DNA from: Alphaproteobacteria bacterium
Lineage (GTDB): Bacteria > Pseudomonadota > Alphaproteobacteria > Micropepsales > Micropepsaceae
Length of the DNA stretch: 37,818 nt
Assembly (NCBI GenBank): GCA_019242395.1
Contig: JAFAVP010000246.1
Location: 1 to 37,818, forward strand
Direction of reading: 5' to 3'
Position numbers and translations under genes: made by a program. How positions within the stretch are numbered: the first letter of the stretch is position 1; each line of letters opens with the position of its first letter. Shown here piece by piece: positions 27,222 to 35,585 of this stretch. A model generated the notes under the pieces. That model ran no database searches, had not been told where the DNA came from, and was given only the letters and a program-made list of their open reading frames with translations.

Positions 27222-28181
27222 ATGGGACAGGGACTGGATCGGGCGTTCGCGCTGGAGGCGGTGCGGGTGACTGAGGCGGCCGCCATCGCGGCGGCGAAGC
27301 AGATCGGCCGGGGCAACGAGAAAGCCGCGGATCACGCGGCGGTCGAAGCCATGCGGGCCGCCTTCAATCAGCTGCCTATCGACGGCACGGTGGTGATCGG
27401 GGAGGGCGAGCGCGATGAAGCGCCCATGCTCTTCATCGGTGAAAAGGTGGGGAGCGGCGGGCTTGCGGTGGATATTGCCCTCGATCCGCTGGAGGGCACC
27501 ACGCTGACAGCCAAGGCGCTGCCGAATGCGCTCGCCGTGATGGCAATGGCGGAGCCCGGCACGCTTCTCAATGCGCCGGATACGTATATGGACAAGATCG
27601 CCATCGGCCCGGGTTATCCGGCTGGCACTATCGATCTCGATGCTGAGCCGGGAGAGAATGTCCGCAGGCTGGCGAGAGCCAAAGATGTGCCGCCAAATGA
27701 AATTACCGCACTCATTTTGGACCGGCCGCGCCATGCGGAGATTATCGAGTCCGTGCGCAAGGCGGGTGCGGCCGTGCAGCTGATCACGGACGGCGACGTG
27801 GCCGGCGTGATCGCCACCACCGATCCGGAAACCGGCATAGACATCTATCTGGGGCAGGGGGGAGCGCCGGAGGGCGTGCTGGCGGCGGCGGCGCTACGCT
27901 GTGTTGGGGGCCAGATGCAAACGCGGCTGGTGTTCCGCAACGATGACGAGCGTTCCCGCGCCGCGAAGTGGGGCATTACCGACCTGAAGCGCAAATATTC
28001 GCTCACCGATCTGGCCTCGGGCGATGTCATTTTCGCCGCCACCGGTGTGACGAATGGATCGATGCTGTCCGGGGTGCATGTGCACGGCGAGTTTATCACC
28101 ACGGAGAGCATTGTGATGCGCTCGGCTACGCACACGGTGCGCTGGGTGAAGGGGAAGCATCTGCGCCGCCATGCTGGCTGA
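27222..28181 (+). CDS. glpX: Class II fructose-1,6-bisphosphatase
   Basis: VTEAAAIAAAKQIGRGNEKAADHAAVEAMR, DGTVVIGEGERDEAPMLFIGEKVG, DIALDPLEGTTLTA. Confidence 0.95.
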   Translation: MGQGLDRAFALEAVRVTEAAAIAAAKQIGRGNEKAADHAAVEAMRAAFNQLPIDGTVVIGEGERDEAPMLFIGEKVGSGGLAVDIALDPLEGTTLTAKALPNALAVMAMAEPGTLLNAPDTYMDKIAIGPGYPAGTIDLDAEPGENVRRLARAKDVPPNEITALILDRPRHAEIIESVRKAGAAVQLITDGDVAGVIATTDPETGIDIYLGQGGAPEGVLAAAALRCVGGQMQTRLVFRNDDERSRAAKWGITDLKRKYSLTDLASGDVIFAATGVTNGSMLSGVHVHGEFITTESIVMRSATHTVRWVKGKHLRRHAG

Positions 28182-29955
28182 AGCCTGCGCGCCATCGCCC
28201 TATGCCTTCGCGGTCGATTCTTCCTTTTCCGGCCGCAACTGGCGGCTGCAGCGACGTCATCCTGATGCTTCGCGGGCGCTGGCACGAAGCGCCAATCTCT
28301 CACCGTTATTGTGCGACCTGCTGCTGGCGCGGGGCATCGGTGCAAACGAGGTGGCGGATTATCTCAATCCGACCTTGAAGCGGCTGCTGCCGGAACCGCT
28401 GCTCCTCTCCGACATGTACAAGGCAGTGGAGCGCACGCGCGCCGCGATCGAGCAGGGCGAGCGCATCGCCATCTTCGGCGACTACGACGTGGACGGCTCC
28501 TGCGCCTCAGCGCTGCTGTGCGAGTTTCTGACGGCAGTTGGGCAGCCGCCCCGGATCTACATTCCAGATCGCATGACGGAAGGCTATGGCCCGAATGCGG
28601 CCGCGATGCTGAAGCTGAAAGAGGAAGGCGCCTCGCTGGTCATCACTGCCGATTGCGGCGCGACGGCCAACGCGGCCATGAGCGCCGCGCGCGAAGCAGG
28701 GCTCGACGTGATCGTGCTGGATCACCACGCGGTCGAAACGCCCGTGCCGGTGCTGGCGCATGTCAATCCCAATCAGCCCAGCGATACGTCCGGCCTTAAT
28801 CATCTTTGCGCCACCGGGGTCGCCTTCATGTTCGTGGTGGCGCTGAACCGGAGTTTGCGCGCCAGCGGCTGGTACACCGCCAACGGCATCGTCGAGCCCG
28901 ATTTGCGCGAGCATCTCGACTTGGTGGCGCTCGCGACGGTTTGCGATGTCATGCCGCTGATTGGCATCAACCGCGCCTTCGTGCGCATGGGCCTGGCCCG
29001 GCTTTCACAATTGGCACGGTCCGGATTCGCGGCGCTGGCACAGATCGCCAACGTGACGCCGCCGTGCACGCCGTATCATCTGGGCTTCGTGTTCGGGCCG
29101 CGCATCAATGCGGGCGGACGGGTGGGACGGTGCAGCCTTGGCGTGGAATTGCTGACGGCGAAGGGCGATGCTAGCGCGCTCGCGCAGGCGCTGGACGTGC
29201 ATAACAAGGAGCGGCGCACACTCGAGAGCTCTATCCTCGATGAGGCTATGGCGCTCGCTTCGCTGCAGATTGATAGGTCTATCTTGCTGGTGGAGGGCGA
29301 GGCCTGGCATTCCGGCGTGGTGGGAATCATCGCCGGCCGGGTGAAGGATCGCTTCCACAAACCCACCTTTGCCATTGGCTTCGAGGGCGAGGTGGGGCGC
29401 GGTTCTGCGCGCTCGGTGAAGGGATTTGACATCGGCGCCATTGTGCGCGCCGCACGCGAGGAGGGCATTCTCGAGACCGGCGGCGGCCATGCCATGGCGG
29501 CCGGCGTTTCGCTGAGGAGGGACAAGCTGGAAGCGTTCCGCGAGTTTCTTGCTGCGCATGGCGCCACCGCGCAAACCTATTCCGCCGCCGCGAAGCAATT
29601 GCCGGTGGATGCCATTGCCTCGTGTGCGGGCAGCACGCCCGCGTTGATCGACGAGATGGCGCGGCTTGGGCCGTTCGGCGCAGGAAATGCAGAGCCGCTG
29701 CTGGCGCTGCCGCATGTCCGGGTTGCGTTTGCCGAAGTCGTAGGGCGGGATCACGTGCGCCTGCAATTGCAGGGGGGTGACGGCGCGCGGCTCGAGGCCA
29801 TCGCTTTCCGCGCAGCGAGCGCGCCCCTGGGCCAGGGGCTGATGGCCTCGCGCGGCAAGGGCGTGCATGCCGCCGGTTATTTGCGCGCCGATGACTGGAA
29901 TGGCCGCCGCCGTGTGCGCCTTCAGGTGGAAGACGCCGCACCTGCGGGCCTGTGA
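28171..29955 (+). CDS. recJ: Single-stranded-DNA-specific exonuclease RecJ
   Basis: IAIFGDYDVDGSCASALL, ADCGATANAAMSAAREAGLDVIVLDHHAVE, GPRINAGGRVG, GGHAMAAGVSL. 11-nt overlap with glpX. Confidence 0.95.
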   Translation: MLAEACAPSPYAFAVDSSFSGRNWRLQRRHPDASRALARSANLSPLLCDLLLARGIGANEVADYLNPTLKRLLPEPLLLSDMYKAVERTRAAIEQGERIAIFGDYDVDGSCASALLCEFLTAVGQPPRIYIPDRMTEGYGPNAAAMLKLKEEGASLVITADCGATANAAMSAAREAGLDVIVLDHHAVETPVPVLAHVNPNQPSDTSGLNHLCATGVAFMFVVALNRSLRASGWYTANGIVEPDLREHLDLVALATVCDVMPLIGINRAFVRMGLARLSQLARSGFAALAQIANVTPPCTPYHLGFVFGPRINAGGRVGRCSLGVELLTAKGDASALAQALDVHNKERRTLESSILDEAMALASLQIDRSILLVEGEAWHSGVVGIIAGRVKDRFHKPTFAIGFEGEVGRGSARSVKGFDIGAIVRAAREEGILETGGGHAMAAGVSLRRDKLEAFREFLAAHGATAQTYSAAAKQLPVDAIASCAGSTPALIDEMARLGPFGAGNAEPLLALPHVRVAFAEVVGRDHVRLQLQGGDGARLEAIAFRAASAPLGQGLMASRGKGVHAAGYLRADDWNGRRRVRLQVEDAAPAGL

Positions 29956-29958
29956 CTT
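29896..29958 (+). repeat. recJ 3'-end repeat copy 1 (end of intact recJ)
   Basis: TGGAATGGCCGCCGCCGTGTGCGCCTTCAGGTGGAAGACGCCGCACCTGCGGGCCTGTGACTT. 55 of 60 aligned nt match 30961-31020, plus one 3-nt codon indel. Confidence 0.9.
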
Positions 29959-30844
29959 ACTTCGGACACTTCTTTTGTTTGAGCGGGCAATAAACGAACG
30001 CGCCTATATCGGTGTTTACGGCCATAAGTCCCTGGTTGTTGATATCCCACAACGATATGGACGAGGCGCCATCGACGGCAAAGGGTGTAAAGGTGTTAGA
30101 CGCAATATCGAATGTGAAAGGAAAAGAACCGCCGCTGTTATCATTCCAGGCGCCTACAGCCACACCATTGTCATTAATCGCGCCAAGCTGCGTGCCGGCC
30201 GCGTTGCTATCGGGATAGTCCACCTCGGTTGCTACACCTTTCTGCAAGACGAAACCGTGCTTGTTGGGATCAACGCCGTAGAACCCCGTTATGATGCCAC
30301 TGCCATTGAGACCGCGCGGCCGCGTCTGTCCTTGCGTATCCAGCGACAGAATTACTTCGCTTTTGTACTTTCCATTCACGCCGATATAACCGAAAATGTT
30401 ACCTGAGTTGGGATCTGCGTCGTCGCCCACGAATTTGTCACTTGAGTTTGAGAAGTGGCCGATCACCCCCAGCACCTGAGAGCCGGACTTTTTGATCTTC
30501 TTTATGGTCCCGTCGGTCAGCCGCTCGAATTCGACGAGAGTGAACACCGAACCATTGGTATTCGCGATACCGGCAATGGTACCGTCATTGGCGATCGCGC
30601 GAGCCTCCGTGCCAGTCTTACCCACATCGAACGTTTGATACTGACCGTCGAGCGCTCCGAAAAAAGCATGCTCGCCGCCGTTGGAGTCCACATAACTGCC
30701 CGCAATGACATTTGAATCGTTGATGGCAAGCACGTAAGTAGCGGTGCTACCCGGCACGGGTGGAACGGGTATGAGCGTACCGGCAACGGCCCCCGATAGG
30801 GAAAGAGTGACAGCGGCTGTGTAAAATGCAAAGGATCGTAACAT
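29957..30844 (-). CDS. Orphan secreted protein, HAF-repeat-like
   Basis: Start MLRSFAFYTAAVTLSLSGAVAG at 30844. Repeats of 'AINDSNVIAGSYxDSNGGEHAFF', 'GLNGSGIITGFYGVDPNKHGFVL', 'AINDNGVAVGAWNDN'. Confidence 0.8.
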   Translation of the reverse strand: MLRSFAFYTAAVTLSLSGAVAGTLIPVPPVPGSTATYVLAINDSNVIAGSYVDSNGGEHAFFGALDGQYQTFDVGKTGTEARAIANDGTIAGIANTNGSVFTLVEFERLTDGTIKKIKKSGSQVLGVIGHFSNSSDKFVGDDADPNSGNIFGYIGVNGKYKSEVILSLDTQGQTRPRGLNGSGIITGFYGVDPNKHGFVLQKGVATEVDYPDSNAAGTQLGAINDNGVAVGAWNDNSGGSFPFTFDIASNTFTPFAVDGASSISLWDINNQGLMAVNTDIGAFVYCPLKQKKCPK

Positions 30845-30960
30845 CTTACCCCCCAACTCTCGGAAGATCGCGCGCTGCCGAGCTTTCGAAGCGTAGGCCC
30901 GAGGGTCCGTACAATCAAGCACGCCAGCCAGTTCGCTCCCACGGCTGTGTCATGGGCGCA

Positions 30961-31020
30961 TGGAACGGCCGCCGTGTCCGCCTTCAGCTGGAGGACGCCG
31001 CGCCTGCGGGCCTGTGACTT
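30961..31020 (+). repeat. recJ 3'-end repeat copy 2 (displaced recJ tail remnant)
   Basis: TGGAACGGCCGCCGTGTCCGCCTTCAGCTGGAGGACGCCGCGCCTGCGGGCCTGTGACTT encodes WNGRRVRLQLEDAAPAGL*. RecJ ends WNGRRRVRLQVEDAAPAGL*. Confidence 0.9.
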
Positions 31021-31060
31021 GCGTGAGTGGGCCCCCGCGCGTATAGCCCGGCAACCTGCC

Positions 31061-31135
31061 GCGCCCTTCGTCTATCGGTTAGGACTCAAGATTTTCAATC
31101 TTGCAAGAGGGGTTCGACTCCCCTAGGGCGCGCCA
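31061..31135 (+). tRNA. tRNA-Glu (anticodon TTC)
   Basis: Acceptor GCGCCCT/AGGGCGC, anticodon arm CAAGA-TTTTCAA-TCTTG, T-arm GGGG-TTCGACT-CCCC, discriminator G and encoded CCA. Confidence 0.95.
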
Positions 31136-31226
31136 TGTCTTGCGGCCGGGCTTTTCCCTGCTGCTGGTCTGAGACTCGGATTAGACCACATTTTCTGCTT
31201 AGCTTCCGCCCCCAAGAGCCGGGCTG

Positions 31227-32504
31227 ATGGCTAGCAAACTCTCTCTCCTTTGCGCCGCCGCAACAGCGGTTGGCATGTTGCTGCCGCAGGTTGCGTCAAC
31301 CGCAGCCGCCAAGGGACCTGAAACCGTCTTGTACAGATTCGGCAGCAAACCGGATGGCCGCGCACCCAGCGGCATGATCGATGTGAATGGCAGGTTTTAC
31401 GGCACCACGAGCTTCGGGGGCAGCGGGTGCAAGGGGTTCGGCTGCGGCACGGCGTTCGAAGTCGATCCGGCCACCGGTGCGGAGAGGGTGCTGTATTCCT
31501 TCTGCGAAAAATCCCAAAAGAAGATCTGCACGGACGGCAACGTTCCCGAGGGCGGGCTCGTGGTGTGGAAGGGGAAGCTGTACGGCGAAACAGAACTTGG
31601 CGGAGCCTATCAGGCAGGGACCGTTTTTTCCTTCGACCTGAAGACCGGCAGGGAGAAGATCGTTCACTCCTTCTGTGCGCAGGGTTGCGCGGATGGCAGT
31701 TACCCTGACGGTGGACTGACCTTGGCGGGCGGTATCCTCTACGGCACCACACCGTTCGGCGGCGCTTATGACAAAGGCACGATCTTTTCGGTCGATCCGG
31801 CGACCGGCGAGGAGACGGTGCTCTATTCGTTTTGCGGTCAGCAAGGTTGCGCGGACGGCGACTTGCCGAGCGGCGGCCTCCTTAACGTGAACGGCACGCT
31901 GTATGGCGCCACGGGCCGGGCGGGCGCGAACTGCCCAAACAGCATGGAGTGCGGCACGCTTTATTCGTTCGATCTGAATACCGCCGTGGAGACCACCCTC
32001 TATTCGTTTTGCAGCCAGCCGAATTGCACGGACGGAAACGAGCCCGCGAGCGGGCTCGTCAATCTGGGCGGTATTCTATACGGCGCAACCGTCACCGGCG
32101 GCGCCTTTCACAACGCCGGCACGGTGTTCGCATTCGATCCGAGCAGCGGCACGGAGACAGTGATCTATTCCTTCTGCCAAAACTTTAAGGCGGTGTGCAA
32201 AGACGGATCGAGTCCTGCCAATCTTATAGGAGTGAACGGAAAGCTGTACGGCACAGGGTCGGGTGGGAAAGCTGTTGTCGTTTGCCAGGATGGCTGCGGC
32301 ACGGTGTTTGAAGTCAATCCGGCGACAGGCGCGGAGAGGGTGCTTTATGAATTTTGCAGCGAGCGTGTATGCGCAGACGGCACCGTTCCCGATGGGCTGT
32401 TCAACGTGAACGGCACGTTCTATGGCACGACGTCGGAAGGCGGCCATTACGACGATCACCGCTGCGATTTCGGCTGCGGCACGGTGTTCAGGCTGACGCG
32501 TTAA
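31227..32504 (+). CDS. GloVer-type tandem-repeat secreted protein
   Basis: Signal peptide MASKLSLLCAAATAVGMLLPQVASTAAA. Repeats ETVLYxFC...CADGxxPxGGLxxxxGxLYGTTxxGGxxxxGTVFxxDPATG. Confidence 0.85.
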   Translation: MASKLSLLCAAATAVGMLLPQVASTAAAKGPETVLYRFGSKPDGRAPSGMIDVNGRFYGTTSFGGSGCKGFGCGTAFEVDPATGAERVLYSFCEKSQKKICTDGNVPEGGLVVWKGKLYGETELGGAYQAGTVFSFDLKTGREKIVHSFCAQGCADGSYPDGGLTLAGGILYGTTPFGGAYDKGTIFSVDPATGEETVLYSFCGQQGCADGDLPSGGLLNVNGTLYGATGRAGANCPNSMECGTLYSFDLNTAVETTLYSFCSQPNCTDGNEPASGLVNLGGILYGATVTGGAFHNAGTVFAFDPSSGTETVIYSFCQNFKAVCKDGSSPANLIGVNGKLYGTGSGGKAVVVCQDGCGTVFEVNPATGAERVLYEFCSERVCADGTVPDGLFNVNGTFYGTTSEGGHYDDHRCDFGCGTVFRLTR

Positions 32505-32519
32505 CCCGCTTGCTACTCT

Positions 32520-33671
32520 TCAGTACGATCGCGGCAAACCCAGCACGTGCTCGGCGAGGTAGCTGAGGATGAGATTCGTGGAGATGGGTGCCACCTGATA
32601 GAGCCGCGTCTCGCGGAATTTGCGCTCCACATCGTAATCCTCGGCAAACCCGAAGCCGCCATGCGTCTGTACGCAGGCGTTCGCGGCCTCCCATGAGGCG
32701 TCCGCCGCCAGCAGCTTCGCCATGTTGGCTTCCGCGCCGCTCACCGCACCCGCTTCGAACAGCGAAGCCGCGCGCTCCACCACTAGCTCGGCCGCCCGCA
32801 TCTTCGCGTAGGCTTGCGCAAGCGGAAACTGCACGCCCTGGTTCTGCCCGATGGGCCGGCCGAACACGACACGCTCCTTCGCATACGCCACCGCCTTATC
32901 GATGAACCATTTGGCGTCGCCGATGCATTCCGCCGCGATCAGGATGCGCTCGGCATTCATGCCGGAGAGAATGTAACGAAAGCCTTCGCCTTCCACGCCT
33001 ATCAATTGCGCCGCCGGCACGCGCACATTGTCGAAGAACACTTCCGTGGTGGCGTGATTCATCATGGTGCGGATGGGCTTGATGGTTATGCCGGCGCCCT
33101 TCGCCGCGCGCATGTCGATGAGGAACACCGACAATCCGTCTGTGCGCTTCTCCGCCTGCTCCTTCGGCGGGGTGCGGGCGAGCAACAGCATGAGGTCGGA
33201 CTGTTCCGCACGCGAGGTCCAGATCTTCTGGCCGTTAATGATGTAGCTATTGCCCTCGCGCCGCGCGGAGGTGGTGAGCGCCGTGGTGTCGGTGCCGCTC
33301 GAAGGCTCGGTGACGCCAAAGGCCTGCAGCCGCAACTCGCCGCTGGCGATCTTGGGCAGGTATCGCGCCTTCTGTTCGGCGCTGCCGTGCCGGAGCAGAG
33401 TGCCCATGATGTACATCTGCGCATGGCAGGCGGCGCCGTTGCAGCCGGCGTGGTGAATTTCTTCGAGCATCGCCGCGGCAGCGGAGAGCGGCTGGCCGGA
33501 GCCGCCGTACTCTTCCGGAATGAGCGCCGCCAGCCACCCGGCCTCGGTCAACGCTCGCACAAAATCTTGCGGATAGGCACGCTCCCGGTCCAACGCGCGC
33601 CAGTACGCGCCAGCAAACTGCGCGCACAATTTGCGCACCTGTTCTCGGATGGCAGTGTAATCAGCGCTCAC
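32520..33671 (-). CDS. Acyl-CoA dehydrogenase family protein
   Basis: LIPEEYGGSGQPLSAAAAMLEEIH, LQAFGVTEPSSGTDTTALTTSARREGNSYIINGQKIWTSRAEQSD, VFGRPIGQNQGVQFPLAQAYAKM, CVQTHGGFGFAEDYDVERKFRETRL. Confidence 0.95.
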   Translation of the reverse strand: MSADYTAIREQVRKLCAQFAGAYWRALDRERAYPQDFVRALTEAGWLAALIPEEYGGSGQPLSAAAAMLEEIHHAGCNGAACHAQMYIMGTLLRHGSAEQKARYLPKIASGELRLQAFGVTEPSSGTDTTALTTSARREGNSYIINGQKIWTSRAEQSDLMLLLARTPPKEQAEKRTDGLSVFLIDMRAAKGAGITIKPIRTMMNHATTEVFFDNVRVPAAQLIGVEGEGFRYILSGMNAERILIAAECIGDAKWFIDKAVAYAKERVVFGRPIGQNQGVQFPLAQAYAKMRAAELVVERAASLFEAGAVSGAEANMAKLLAADASWEAANACVQTHGGFGFAEDYDVERKFRETRLYQVAPISTNLILSYLAEHVLGLPRSY

Positions 33672-33754
33672 AGTCGTGAGCCTAGCGGGACGCCGCTATT
33701 CTGCCAAAGCTGAGCAGGACGCCGGGCGGCGAAGCTGCCGCCCGGCATTGTCCT

Positions 33755-34219
33755 TTATTGCTGCGATGGCGGCCCATCCTCCTCGGACGGGGGCGGTCCG
33801 CTGTCGTCGGAAGGCGGCGGTCCGTACTCCTGCCGCATCTGCTGCTTGGCGCATTTATGCGGATGGTTGGCGCACCACCGCGGGCCGTGCGGCCGGCGGG
33901 GCGGTGGGCCTGACATATCGCCGTTGGGAGGAGGGCCGTATTCGCCTCCACCGGCACCGCCCGACATGCCCGGGCCGGAATCGTTCGGAGGCGGGCCTTG
34001 CTCATCTCCGGGGGGCGGACCTTGGTCAGCCTCGCCAGGTGGTGGGCCCTGATCGGGCCCTCCCGGCGGCGGACCGTAGTCCCCACGCGGCGGAGGAGGC
34101 GGTGGCCCATACCCGGGCCCATTAGGCCCGTCTGGGTAGTAGACGCAGGCGGAAAGCAGGACGGCCGATCCGAGAATGGCGGCGGCCGGTGCAAGCCGAA
34201 GGCGCATGGAAGACCTCAT
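33755..34219 (-). CDS. Pro/Gly-rich putative lipoprotein
   Basis: Lipobox LLSAC after a hydrophobic stretch, then low-complexity GPPPG(x)DQGPPPGE repeats. Start could also be 34207. Confidence 0.65.
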   Translation of the reverse strand: MRSSMRLRLAPAAAILGSAVLLSACVYYPDGPNGPGYGPPPPPPRGDYGPPPGGPDQGPPPGEADQGPPPGDEQGPPPNDSGPGMSGGAGGGEYGPPPNGDMSGPPPRRPHGPRWCANHPHKCAKQQMRQEYGPPPSDDSGPPPSEEDGPPSQQ

Positions 34220-34345
34220 GAAACAGGTTGCCCGTCCAGTGTACGCAAACGCTTCAAAGGATGCTTTGGTGGCAGGGTGCCTGCCGGATGACGAATTCGC
34301 AATGTCGCTTGACCGGTGGGCGCGGCCGCGGCTGAGGTGAAAGCC

Positions 34346-35581
34346 ATGCGCACACGTGAGGACTGTCTAAAGCTCGATGCAGACGACCCGCTGGGGTTCG
34401 CGCGTGCGCGGTTCTCCATGCCCGAGGGCCTGATCTATCTCGACGGCAATTCGCTGGGTGCCCTGCCGGTTACGACGGCGGCGCGCGTAGAGGAGGTAAT
34501 CGCGCGCGAGTGGGGCGGCGATCTCATCCGGAGCTGGAACACGGCGGACTGGATCGGGCTGCCGCTGCGCGTGGCGAAACGCATCGCGCCGCTGATCGGC
34601 GCCGGCGAAGACGAGGTCATCGCGGCGGATTCCACCTCGGTCAATCTCTTCAAGCTGGCTGCGGCGGCGCTGAAGCATCAGGCGCCGCGGCGCGTGATCC
34701 TCACCGAGGGCGAGAACTTCCCAACAGACCAGTACGTACTGCAAGGGTTGGAAGCACTGCCAGGCGGTGCTGCGGAGTTGCGCACCGTCGCGCGCGAAGA
34801 ACTCCTCGACGCGCTGAACGATGACGTAGCGCTCATTGCGCTGACACATGTCGACTACAAGAGTGGCGCCATTCACGACATGGCCGCGATCACCGCTGCT
34901 GCTCACAGGGTGGGTGCGCTGGCGCTCTGGGACTTGAGCCACAGCGCCGGCGCGGTGGAGCTTGCGCTAAACGGCTGCGGCGCCGACCTCGCCATCGGCT
35001 GCGGCTACAAATACCTGAACGGCGGCCCCGGCGCGCCCGCGTACCTGTTTGTCGCGCGGCACCTGCAGGACAAACTGGTGCAGCCCTTAAGCGGCTGGAT
35101 GGGCCATGCGGCACCGTTCGAATTCGCCTCGCAGTATCGCCCCGCCGCCGGCATGTTGCGCTTCCTGTCCGGTACGCCTGTGGTGCTCGGCATGGCGGCT
35201 TTCGAAGAAGGCCTGAAGACGTTCGATGGAATTTCCATGCGCGAGGTGCAGGCAAAGGCGCGGGTGCTCGGCGATCTTTTTCTCTCGCTCGTGGAGTCCC
35301 GGTGCAGGGATGCCGGATTTGTCATCGGCTGCCCGCGTGATTCCGCCAAGCGGGGCAGCCAGGTGTGTCTGTGGCATCCGGAAGGCTACGCGATCATGCA
35401 AGCGCTGATCGCCGAAGGCGTGATCGGCGACTTCCGCGCTCCCGATGTCATGCGCTTCGGCTTCGCGCCGCTCTACACACGCTACGTCGATGTGTTTGAA
35501 GCGGTGACGAAGTTGGCCGAAATCATGCGGAGCGGCCGGTGGCATGAGGGCTGCTTTCAGGTTCGCGCCGCCGTAACCTGA
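34346..35581 (+). CDS. kynU: Kynureninase
   Basis: YLDGNSLGALPVTTAARVEEVIAREWGGDLIRSWN, WDLSHSAGAVELALNGCGADLAIGCGYKYLNGGPGAPAYLFV (PLP-Lys region), GWMGHAAPFEF. GTG starts also possible at 34316/34337. Confidence 0.93.
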   Translation: MRTREDCLKLDADDPLGFARARFSMPEGLIYLDGNSLGALPVTTAARVEEVIAREWGGDLIRSWNTADWIGLPLRVAKRIAPLIGAGEDEVIAADSTSVNLFKLAAAALKHQAPRRVILTEGENFPTDQYVLQGLEALPGGAAELRTVAREELLDALNDDVALIALTHVDYKSGAIHDMAAITAAAHRVGALALWDLSHSAGAVELALNGCGADLAIGCGYKYLNGGPGAPAYLFVARHLQDKLVQPLSGWMGHAAPFEFASQYRPAAGMLRFLSGTPVVLGMAAFEEGLKTFDGISMREVQAKARVLGDLFLSLVESRCRDAGFVIGCPRDSAKRGSQVCLWHPEGYAIMQALIAEGVIGDFRAPDVMRFGFAPLYTRYVDVFEAVTKLAEIMRSGRWHEGCFQVRAAVT

Positions 35582-35585
35582 GCGT

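Noticed and set aside
30826-31017. 63-aa plus-strand ORF ending like RecJ
   Set aside because: Not a gene: only the last ~19 codons match RecJ; treated as a displaced 3'-end remnant.
29957-31020. Classical insertion sequence between the recJ repeats
   Set aside because: No transposase, no terminal inverted repeats seen, and the flanking repeats are coding and far longer than a target-site duplication.
33676-34291. Several plus-strand ORFs opposite the Pro/Gly-rich lipoprotein
   Set aside because: Low-complexity GC-rich shadow frames with no domain signature.
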